Assembly: GCA_016926535.1 (NCBI GenBank)
Contig: JAFGOK010000535.1
Location: 1 to 45,830, forward strand
Origin: Micromonosporaceae bacterium
GTDB lineage: Bacteria; Actinomycetota; Actinomycetes; Mycobacteriales; Micromonosporaceae
Length of the DNA stretch: 45,830 nucleotides
Reading direction: 5' to 3'
Shown here: positions 1-7,724 of the stretch, piece by piece
Position numbering within the stretch: position 1 is the first letter of the stretch
Layout of the letters: each line of letters opens with the position of its first letter
Program-made: the position numbers and the translations under genes
Notes under the pieces: generated by a model
The model's input: only the letters and a program-made list of their open reading frames with translations
The model's database searches: none
What the model was told of the DNA's origin: nothing

Positions 1-23
1 ACGCCCCGCGCCCAACCACGCCC

Positions 24-428
24 TCATCCCCGCAGCTCAACCCCAAGATTCAGTGCTCTAGCCGACCCGAATTCTGCGGAACGCAGGTGTTCTGTGGCGA
101 CGGTTTCCAGGCCGGCGCGAATCCGGTTGCGTAGTTCCGCCGCGGCGTTCTCGGAGAACGTGATCGCCGCGAGCCCTGTGACATCGGCCAGCCGGCCGGT
201 GGCCACCAACTCCACGACCCGGGCGACCAGCGCCGCGGTCTTGCCGGTGCCGGCCCCGGCCTCCACGAACAGGGTGCTGTCATGGGCGGTGCGGATCCGG
301 TCCCGCGCGGCCTGGTCCAGCGGCGGCTGCCCTGGCACTGGCCGCGTCGTGGCTGGTGTCTGGGACGGCTGGGGTGTCTGGGGTATCTGGGGTGTCTGGG
401 AGGGCTGGGGTTCGTGGGAGGTGGTCAT
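24..428 (-). pseudogene. UvrD/RecB-like helicase, N-terminal fragment ending early
   Basis: This 134-aa frame begins like a superfamily 1 (UvrD/AddA/RecB) helicase. After a Pro/Gln/Thr-rich low-complexity leader (residues 6-37) come a Q-like segment, a Walker A motif GAGTGKT (58-64) and motif Ia (ITFSENAAAELRNRI, 89-103). Family members run to about 1,000 aa, but here the frame meets a TGA at positions 24-26 and the similarity already fades near residue 118. The ATG overlaps the stop of the upstream nuclease gene (ATGA, 425-428), so the two were one operon, as addB-addA pairs are. The early stop suggests a disrupted gene or a junction just inside the window. Because the window ends here, I cannot tell which. 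A short regulatory protein is possible but unlikely. Confidence 0.6.
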
Positions 429-3400
429 GGCCGGCTCCGGTCGGGGATCGTGCCGCTGCCAGTCGAGTCCCGCGGCTCGGGTTGATCCAGCTCCGCCAGG
501 GCGGTGTATGCCAGGACCGATGGATGATGGCGAAGCTGCTCCCAGCGCTGGTCCCGGGCGCTGGGGCAGCATCGGTCGTAGGGGCACCGGAGGCAGTTCT
601 CCCAGCCCGCCCAGCCGAGGTCACCGGGCCGGGCCGGGAAGAGCCCGGCGCGCATGCCCAGGATGGACACCTCCAGCACCTCCCGCAGCCGCTGCTCGTC
701 GGCCGGAGTGATCCAGGCGCCCCGACGCGGTGCGTCCTGCTCGACGAACCAGTACCAGGCCGCCACCGGCGTGTCCGGGGTTCCGTGCCGCGCCCTGGCG
801 GCCAGCGCATACAGCACCAGCTGGATCTTGCGGCCCCGGTCGACCAGATCGGCCCCACCATCCGGACCGTGATCCGGATCGGACTCTGTGGGGATGGCCT
901 CGTACCCGTACCCCTTGCCGGTCTTGTAGTCGACCACGATGAGCCGGCCGTCCTCGGATACATCGACCCGGTCGACGCATCCGGCGAAGGACACCGTCCC
1001 GGCCTGGCCGAGCAGGATCTCCACCGGGGGCTGGCCGTGCCGACCGAACCAGTCCTCGACCGCGATTGGCCACGACCGCTGCCGGGCGCGCAGGTCACTG
1101 TCGACTGCGAGGACCCTGGCCAACTGCCGCCGCAACCTGCCCAGCCGCACCTGCCACAGCAGAGGCCGGCCAGCCCGGCCCGCGGCGGCCAACGCTCGGG
1201 CATGCTCGTCGAGCAGGCCGCGTATCCGGGCCAGATCATCCGACGTCCACGGCTGCCCCGGGGGTTTGACCCCCGGGATGACGCTGCCGAAGAAGGCCTC
1301 CAGCACCCGGTGTACGAGCGAACCCCGGTCCAGCGCCGAGATATGGTCCTCATCGACTGGGTCCTCGGGGGGCTGGACCCGCAGCACATGCGTGAACATG
1401 AACCGCTGGGGGCAGGAAGCCCAGGTCTGCACCGCGGTCGCCGACCAGACCCGGTCCAGGTGCTCGGCCAGCGCGGCCGGCAGGGGTGCGATCTCGCCCA
1501 GCCACGGGCCGAACCGGCCGTCCCGCCGGGCGATCGACGCCTGCCTGCCCCGCTCGTACCGTGGATCAGCACAGGCCAGGGCATCAGCGGCACCGCCGAG
1601 GGCCATCCGGACGTCGTACTCGTGCCCGGACACCGGCATCGTGGCCTCATGCAGGGCCGCAACGAACGACTCATGCCGGGTCAACCACCCAGCGCTCTCG
1701 GCCTCCGGCAGCCGGCGCGGGTCGACCAGTTCGGTCGCTGTGACGGTGCGCTGGCACCGGACAGTGGCGGTCTCCAACAACCAGGGAGCCGGATGCTGCG
1801 CCCGCTGCGCGCGCAGGTCAGCGAGCGGACACGACAGCACCGTCGTCCGGCCCGCGCACAGCGCGGCCAGATAGCTCTGCCGCTCCGCCCGGCGCCGGTC
1901 AGCCAGTAGCCGCATCCCACAGGCCCCGGCCGCCCGGTCGGCATCCCGCAGCAGCGGATCCTCCCGGAGCCGGGAAGGGACCGCGCTCTCGGTCATCCCC
2001 AGGACGATCACCGTGTCGAAGTCGGCGCCGACCAGGTCGTCGAGGGTCCCCACCACCACACCCCGGCCGAGCATCGTCGGGCAGGGGGCGGGGCGGGCAA
2101 GCTCCGACTCGACCATCTGCCGCAGCGTGGCTGGGGTGGGGGGTGGATAGCCGATCCGGTCGAGGTCGGCCAGCCCGCCGAGCCCGGCCAGCACCGCGTC
2201 GAAGGCGTCGCGCTCTGTCTGGATCCTTCCGGTGGAATCGGCGCCCCGGCCCCAATCGGCGCGGACGTCCGAGTCCCCCAGGTACCTGGTCAGCAGGTCG
2301 GCGAGGATCCCCGCGGCCTGGGTCCACGACGTTGCCCCGGCCAGGCGCTCGTGTGCGGCCAGCACGTCGTTCATGAACGACCGGAGTGCGGCCCGATCGG
2401 CCGCATCGGTGCCCTGCCGGCTGGCCGTGTTCGCATCCATCCGGTCGAGTCGCTGCCGCCACTGATCGACCCCGCGCGTGACGCCGGCTGCGACGGCAAG
2501 GCGTTCCCACCGTCCGGCTGGCACCGGTACTCCGGCCGCGTCCACGATCGGGCCGTTGCGCAACCAGGCGACGACCGCCTCTCGGGCGTAGCCTCTGACC
2601 GGCAGATGCAGCAGCCCGATCAGCGTCCGCCCGGTCACGCTGTCGGCCAGCGTCGTCAGCGACGCGGCATGGTGGGGAATGCCCGCAGCGGTCAACTGCT
2701 CGACAGCCAGCCGGGTGTAGGGCACCCGCTGGGCGGCCACCAGCGCCAGGCGGTGCGGCGCCACCCCGTCGGCCAGCCGTTCCAGGATCCGGCGGACCGC
2801 CAGCCGCACCTCCTCCTCAGCATCCGGCGCGAGCTCGACCTGCGCGCCGAACACGGGCTCCGCGGCCGCCCGGGTCCCCTGCGGCAGTAGTCCGGCAAGC
2901 CGCCCGGCCACATCGGTTGCCCCGGGACCACCGACCTCAGCACCACCAACCTCAGGACCGCCGACGTCGGCACCAGCATCCTGCCCGTCATGCGGGTTGG
3001 CGACCACCGGGATGACGGCATGCAGTTGGCCGGTCTGGGACAGTGCCCCAACCAGCTCCCACTCCGCCGATGACAGCCGGCCGAGGGCATACAGCACAAC
3101 GGCGGCGATCGGTGCCACGCCATCCGTGACCACCGCGGCTGCCGCCCGGGCGACGTCCCCGGCATCCGCGAACCCGGAGGCCAGCGCCTGGTACCGGCGG
3201 TAGCAGGCAATCACCTCCGCACCCCGCGCACTGGCCTGCGCGATCCGCTCCAGCGCCGCTTCGTCGGGGCTGGCCTCATCCAGTTCGGCGAACACCCGCT
3301 CCACCAGCCGCGCCGTGCGATGATGCCCGACAGACCGCGCCAGCGGCCCCGTCGACTCCAGCAGACTGAGCCGAACCATCGCCCCCCGCGGCAACCGGGT

Positions 3401-3718
3401 CATCGCAGGCCGGCCCTGCCGATCCAGCACCGGCGCCGCCAGCCGGGCGGCCAGCCGAGGAACCGTGGTAAACCGGACGTTGGCCACCCCGCCCAGTGCG
3501 GCAGCCACCGCCCGGCGGACCGACACCGCCGCGATGTCGCTGGGCACGACCACGTCGACCGGGCTGAGTGGGTCGCCGCGGCGAACCCGCCGGAGTACGT
3601 CCACGAGGGCGCTCAGGGCAGGGGCCCCGAACCCGGTCGTGACCAGACGCCCCGACGATCGGTCCAACGCAGCAACGGGCCTGGTCACCGATCCTCCGGA
3701 CGGACGTGGATCACCCAT
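425..3718 (-). CDS. AddB-like PD-(D/E)XK exonuclease
   Basis: This is a 1,097-aa protein resembling AddB and related nucleases that resect DNA ends together with a UvrD-type helicase. The C-terminal RecB-type nuclease domain is clear: VDRVDV...VVDYKTGK lies near residue 930. A cysteine near 768 (WASCPQRF) combines with CLRCPYDRCC near 1040-1049 to form the four-cysteine pattern of the AddB iron-sulfur staple. The N-terminal helicase-like half shows no intact Walker A motif, so it is probably a non-motor partner. The gene is translationally coupled to the helicase fragment downstream and divergent from the SNF2/methylase/ATPase genes. Within such an island, defence-associated DNA degradation is more likely than the housekeeping RecBCD role. 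A small shift of the start is possible. Confidence 0.8.
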   Translation of the reverse strand: MGDPRPSGGSVTRPVAALDRSSGRLVTTGFGAPALSALVDVLRRVRRGDPLSPVDVVVPSDIAAVSVRRAVAAALGGVANVRFTTVPRLAARLAAPVLDRQGRPAMTRLPRGAMVRLSLLESTGPLARSVGHHRTARLVERVFAELDEASPDEAALERIAQASARGAEVIACYRRYQALASGFADAGDVARAAAAVVTDGVAPIAAVVLYALGRLSSAEWELVGALSQTGQLHAVIPVVANPHDGQDAGADVGGPEVGGAEVGGPGATDVAGRLAGLLPQGTRAAAEPVFGAQVELAPDAEEEVRLAVRRILERLADGVAPHRLALVAAQRVPYTRLAVEQLTAAGIPHHAASLTTLADSVTGRTLIGLLHLPVRGYAREAVVAWLRNGPIVDAAGVPVPAGRWERLAVAAGVTRGVDQWRQRLDRMDANTASRQGTDAADRAALRSFMNDVLAAHERLAGATSWTQAAGILADLLTRYLGDSDVRADWGRGADSTGRIQTERDAFDAVLAGLGGLADLDRIGYPPPTPATLRQMVESELARPAPCPTMLGRGVVVGTLDDLVGADFDTVIVLGMTESAVPSRLREDPLLRDADRAAGACGMRLLADRRRAERQSYLAALCAGRTTVLSCPLADLRAQRAQHPAPWLLETATVRCQRTVTATELVDPRRLPEAESAGWLTRHESFVAALHEATMPVSGHEYDVRMALGGAADALACADPRYERGRQASIARRDGRFGPWLGEIAPLPAALAEHLDRVWSATAVQTWASCPQRFMFTHVLRVQPPEDPVDEDHISALDRGSLVHRVLEAFFGSVIPGVKPPGQPWTSDDLARIRGLLDEHARALAAAGRAGRPLLWQVRLGRLRRQLARVLAVDSDLRARQRSWPIAVEDWFGRHGQPPVEILLGQAGTVSFAGCVDRVDVSEDGRLIVVDYKTGKGYGYEAIPTESDPDHGPDGGADLVDRGRKIQLVLYALAARARHGTPDTPVAAWYWFVEQDAPRRGAWITPADEQRLREVLEVSILGMRAGLFPARPGDLGWAGWENCLRCPYDRCCPSARDQRWEQLRHHPSVLAYTALAELDQPEPRDSTGSGTIPDRSRP

Positions 3719-4105
3719 CCCACACTACGGATTTAAGAAGAGATTTCAGGATTTTGGCCGGCATCCCGCCCATGCCTTGGCCTGGCCGAACACGTCGGGA
3801 TCAGACCACCGACAGCGGGCAGGACCGGTTCGCGCCGTGACATGTCCGGCCGCCCGACGCGTCCGGTCGCCTGACATGTCCGGCCGCCCGATACGGCCGG
3901 TCCGCTGGTACTCCCGGCGAGGCCCCGTGCGGCGAGCACTCCGCATTTCCAACACAAACGCAGCGTCCCGGCTCTCAGCCCGACGCGTAGGGCGTCCGAC
4001 AGGACGATGTGACCCCAACGGCTGGGGCATCCAACGGCGATCCACCCGGTCCGCCGGGTTCGCGAGCCGATGGCTGGTGACGGCGCTGAAGGCGGGGATG
4101 CCCAG
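3719..4105. promoter_or_regulatory. divergent intergenic region (387 bp)
   Basis: This gap separates the minus-strand nuclease operon from the plus-strand SNF2 operon and must contain both promoters. The most AT-rich part is next to the nuclease start (about 3720-3760). The middle contains a duplicated 20-bp element, listed separately. I see no credible gene on either strand: open frames here have no start signal or recognisable product. Confidence 0.5.
3838..3891. repeat. two direct copies of a 20-bp element, 34-bp period
   Basis: TGACATGTCCGGCCGCCCGA occurs exactly twice, at 3838-3857 and 3872-3891. Each copy contains a palindromic core (ACATGT) and a second one (CCGG). Placement in the middle of a divergent promoter region suggests a paired regulator-binding site. 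Recombination or slippage is the alternative. Confidence 0.55.
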
Positions 4106-7100
4106 ATGTCAGCGACGGCGACCCAACCCATCCTGGATTCCCTGACCAGGGGAACCCGCGTCGACGGGGTCCTCCCCGGCACATCCGTGACCGTGGTCGC
4201 CGTCGAGCCGCACGGATCGGACGCGATCACCCTCACCTACCGGGACGAGGCCGGCGGTCTGGGCGAGACGATGCTGTTCGGGGCGGACCTGGAGCGCCTG
4301 AGCCTGGCAGCGGCCGGCACGACCTGGTCGTTCGACGCGGATGGGGCGGAGTTTCGCCTGGTCGCAGAGGCCCTGCGGATCCGGATGGCCGGGCTGTTCG
4401 ACCAGATGCTCGCGGTGAGCACCAGCGACCTCCAGCCCTTGCCGCACCAGATCCGCGCCGTCTACGGCGACCTGCTGCCGCGCACCCCGCTGCGGTTCCT
4501 GCTCGCCGACGACCCGGGGGCCGGCAAGACCATCATGGCTGGCCTGTACGCCAAGGAACTGGCCCTGCGCGGGGAGCTGGCCCGCTGCCTGATCATCGCC
4601 CCGGGTGGGCTGGTGGAGCAGTGGCAGGACGAGTTGGTGGAGAAGTTCGACCTGTACTTCACGATTCTGACCCCGAGTCTGGTGGAGGCCACCCCCGCAG
4701 GGCACAGCGTGTTCGACGCCCACCCGCTGCTCATCGCCCGGATGGACCAGTTGGCCCGCAGCGACGACTGGCTGGCCCGGCTGGGCGACAGCTCCTGGGA
4801 TCTGATCGTGGTGGACGAGGCGCACCGGATGTCGGCCCGCTTCAACGGCCTGGAGGTCAAGACCACCGCCCGGTACCGGCTGGGGCAGCGCCTGGGCGGG
4901 ATCACCCGGCATCTGCTGCTGATGACCGCCACCCCGCACGCCGGGAAGGAGGAGGACTTCCAGTTGTTTCTGGCGCTGCTGGACCCGGACCGGTTCAACG
5001 GCCGCTACCGGCAGGGGGTGCACACCTCCACCACCCGGGATCTCATGCGCCGTACCATCAAGGAGGACCTGCTCACCTTCGACGGCCGGCGCCTGTTTCC
5101 GCAGCGGGTGGCCCAGTCCCTGCCCTACACCCTGTCGGATTCGGAGAAGGAACTCTACGAGCAGGTCACCCGGTACGTGCGTACCGAGATGAACCGGGCC
5201 CGGCGGCTGGGGGAGGCCGGCGATGTGCGCCGGTCGAACACGGTCGGGTTCGCCCTGACCGTGTTGCAGCGGCGCCTGGCCTCCAGTCCCGCGGCGATCC
5301 ACGAGTCGCTGCGCCGCCGCCGCAACCGCCTTGACGAGCGTCGCCAGGTGCTGATCGCCGACCCGGCGGCGGCGGACCGTTCGATTCCCGATCCGATGCT
5401 GCCAGAACCCCCGGAGGACGACGAGTTCCCCACCGCGGAGGACGAGCGGACCACCGACGAGATCTTCGACGCGGCCACCGCCGCCCGGACCATCGCGGAG
5501 CTGGAGACCGAGATCGCGGCCCTGACCGGGCTGGAACGCCTGGCCCAGCGGGTCCGGGCCTCCGGGCAGGACCGCAAGTGGGTCGAGCTGCGCGATCTCA
5601 TGCAGGACCCGGTCATCCGCGACGCCGACCGCCGGCCCCGGAAACTGATCATCTTCACGGAGCATAAGGACACCCTGCGCTATCTCACCGACCGGCTCGG
5701 GGACCTGATCGGCACGCCGGATGCGGTGGTCGCCATCCACGGTGGGGTCCGCCGGGAGGAGCGCCAGCGGATCCGGGAGCGGTTCGCCAACGATCCGCGC
5801 TGCCACATTCTCCTGGCCACCGACGCCGCAGGGGAGGGTCTGAACCTCCAGTGCGCCCACCTCATGATCAACTATGATCTGCCGTGGAACCCCAACCGCA
5901 TCGAGCAGCGCTTCGGCCGTATCCACCGCATCGGCCAGCGCGAGGTCTGCCGGCTGTGGAACCTCGTGGCCGTCGACACCCGCGAGGGTCAGGTCTTCGA
6001 ACGTCTCCTCGACAAGATCGAGGAGCAGCGCAAGGCGTACGGGGGGCGGGTCTTCGACGTCCTCGGCCAGTCCTTCGCCGACAAACCCCTGCGCGAGGTC
6101 CTCCTCGACGCGGTCCTCTACGGCGACGACCCCGCCCGCCTGACCGCCCTCGAAGAGATCGTCGACGCCGAGGTCTCCCAGGGCCTGCCAGAACTCCTGC
6201 GCGAGCAGTCGCTGAACGCCACCATGCTCGCCGCCGCCGACGTTGAAGCCCTCCGCCGGCAGATGGACGCCGCCAGAGCCCGCCGCCTGCAACCCCACTA
6301 CCTGGAACTGTTCTTCACCGAGGCGTTCGCCCGGCTCGGTGGGCGGATGGCCCGCCGTGAGACCGGCCGCTGGGAGATCACCCACGTGCCCGCCGTCCTG
6401 CGCAACCGCCCCACCAGCAGCGGGCGCGGCCCGGCGATCGTCGAACGCTACGCCCGCATCACCTTCACCACCGACCGGATCCACCTCGACGGCAAGTCAA
6501 CGGCGGTCCTGCTCGCCCCCGGCCACCGGCTGCTGGACACGGTCGTCAACGCCACCATCGAACGCCACCACCAGGCCCTGACCAGGGGCACGATCCTGGT
6601 CGACCCGCACGACCAGGGCACTGACCCGCGCCTGCTGCTCGCCCTGACCGAGGAGATCACCGACGGTACCGGGGCCAGCGTCGCCAAGCGGTTCGAGTTC
6701 CTCACCCTCACCCCCACAGGCGAGCCCACCGCCAGCGGCGCCGCCCCCTACCTGGACGCCGAACCCCTCGACGCGCACTGCACCCCGGAGCAGGCCACCA
6801 GGCTGCGCCAGATGCTCGCCGATGGTGGCTGGCCCCCGGCGGACGTGGCGCGGGCGGCGACAGCCTGGGCCGCCAGCACCGGCCTGCCCGCCTTCCGCCA
6901 GCAGATCAGCGAGCAGACCCTGCCGCTGCTGCGCCGCACCCGCGACGAGGTCGAGGCCCGCCTCACCCAGCAGATCAACTTCTGGCACTGCGAATCGGTC
7001 AAACTCCGCGAGGAGCAGGCCGCCGGCCGGACGATGCGAATCACCCCGGAACGGGCCACCGCCGCCGCCCAGGACCTGGAACGGCGCCTGCAACGGCGCT

Positions 7101-7651
7101 GCGACCGGCTGGACGCCCAGGCCCGGCTGCTGCCAAAACCACCACAGCTGGCCGGAGCCGCACTGGTCCTCCCATACGGGTACCTGGCGGCCTGCGGTCT
7201 TGGCACCCCCGAGCAGGACCCGCAGCGGCCGGACGCCCCCGCGCCGGACGCCCACGCGATCGCCACCGCGGAGGTCGACCGCCGGGCCATCGCAGCGGTC
7301 CTGGCCGCAGAACGGGCCCTGGGCCGCGAGCCGGTCGAGATGCCCCACAACAACCCCGGCTACGACCTCGAATCCGTCGACGCCGACGGCCGCACCGTCT
7401 TCATCGAGGTCAAAGGCCGCCTGCTCGGCGCGCAGGACTTCCACATCACCTACAACGAGGTCCTGCTGGCCAAGAACACCGCCGGCCAGCACCGCCTCGC
7501 CCTGGTGGCCGTCCACCCCGACGGACCAGCCGGCGACGAGGTTCGCTACGTCACCGGGCTGTTCGCCGACGTCAACCTCGGCTCGTTCGCCGCCACCGCC
7601 GTGCGCGGCGACTGGAGATCCACCTGGGATCGCGGCACCCCACCGCACTGA
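4106..7651 (+). CDS. SNF2-type helicase with C-terminal DUF3883-like domain (DISARM DrmD-like)
   Basis: This large (about 1,181 aa) SNF2/HepA-type ATPase shows motif I GAGKT (138-142), motif II DEAH (237-240), motif III TATPHAGKEEDF near 272, and the helicase C motifs ATDAAGEGLNLQ and QRFGRIHRIGQ at about 570-612. The last 110 residues (GYDLES...FIEVKGR) look like DUF3883, a nuclease-fold-derived domain common in defence helicases. It opens a same-strand set with a DUF1156 methylase and a DUF499 ATPase, a grouping known from defence islands and related to class 1 DISARM. I chose ATG 4106, which has an AAGGCGGGG purine stretch upstream. An in-frame ATG at 4070 is the alternative. It probably translocates on non-self DNA as part of the complex. 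Confidence 0.85.
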   Translation: MSATATQPILDSLTRGTRVDGVLPGTSVTVVAVEPHGSDAITLTYRDEAGGLGETMLFGADLERLSLAAAGTTWSFDADGAEFRLVAEALRIRMAGLFDQMLAVSTSDLQPLPHQIRAVYGDLLPRTPLRFLLADDPGAGKTIMAGLYAKELALRGELARCLIIAPGGLVEQWQDELVEKFDLYFTILTPSLVEATPAGHSVFDAHPLLIARMDQLARSDDWLARLGDSSWDLIVVDEAHRMSARFNGLEVKTTARYRLGQRLGGITRHLLLMTATPHAGKEEDFQLFLALLDPDRFNGRYRQGVHTSTTRDLMRRTIKEDLLTFDGRRLFPQRVAQSLPYTLSDSEKELYEQVTRYVRTEMNRARRLGEAGDVRRSNTVGFALTVLQRRLASSPAAIHESLRRRRNRLDERRQVLIADPAAADRSIPDPMLPEPPEDDEFPTAEDERTTDEIFDAATAARTIAELETEIAALTGLERLAQRVRASGQDRKWVELRDLMQDPVIRDADRRPRKLIIFTEHKDTLRYLTDRLGDLIGTPDAVVAIHGGVRREERQRIRERFANDPRCHILLATDAAGEGLNLQCAHLMINYDLPWNPNRIEQRFGRIHRIGQREVCRLWNLVAVDTREGQVFERLLDKIEEQRKAYGGRVFDVLGQSFADKPLREVLLDAVLYGDDPARLTALEEIVDAEVSQGLPELLREQSLNATMLAAADVEALRRQMDAARARRLQPHYLELFFTEAFARLGGRMARRETGRWEITHVPAVLRNRPTSSGRGPAIVERYARITFTTDRIHLDGKSTAVLLAPGHRLLDTVVNATIERHHQALTRGTILVDPHDQGTDPRLLLALTEEITDGTGASVAKRFEFLTLTPTGEPTASGAAPYLDAEPLDAHCTPEQATRLRQMLADGGWPPADVARAATAWAASTGLPAFRQQISEQTLPLLRRTRDEVEARLTQQINFWHCESVKLREEQAAGRTMRITPERATAAAQDLERRLQRRCDRLDAQARLLPKPPQLAGAALVLPYGYLAACGLGTPEQDPQRPDAPAPDAHAIATAEVDRRAIAAVLAAERALGREPVEMPHNNPGYDLESVDADGRTVFIEVKGRLLGAQDFHITYNEVLLAKNTAGQHRLALVAVHPDGPAGDEVRYVTGLFADVNLGSFAATAVRGDWRSTWDRGTPPH

Positions 7652-7724
7652 CCCACCCCACCCCGGCCCGGCCCCATCCCATCCCCCCGGGCCGCCCTCC
7701 TGGAGTCGAACGGAGACCATCGCC

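Noticed and set aside
46-59. 14-bp match (AGATTCAGTGCTCT) between the broken helicase end and the end of type I cas2 (40245-40258)
   Set aside because: It looked like a possible recombination or att site, but several 14-bp matches are expected by chance in a window of this size and the flanks do not extend it convincingly.
4109-6484. Long minus-strand open frame (791 codons) opposite the SNF2 gene
   Set aside because: It mirrors a strongly supported gene; high GC keeps the antisense frame open. Its residues are Gly/Gln/Val-rich and match no family.
6822-7724. 5' extension of the DUF1156 methylase frame
   Set aside because: It is Pro/Ser/Arg-rich shadow of the SNF2 gene; the DUF1156 domain begins directly after ATG 7725 with a ribosome-binding site.
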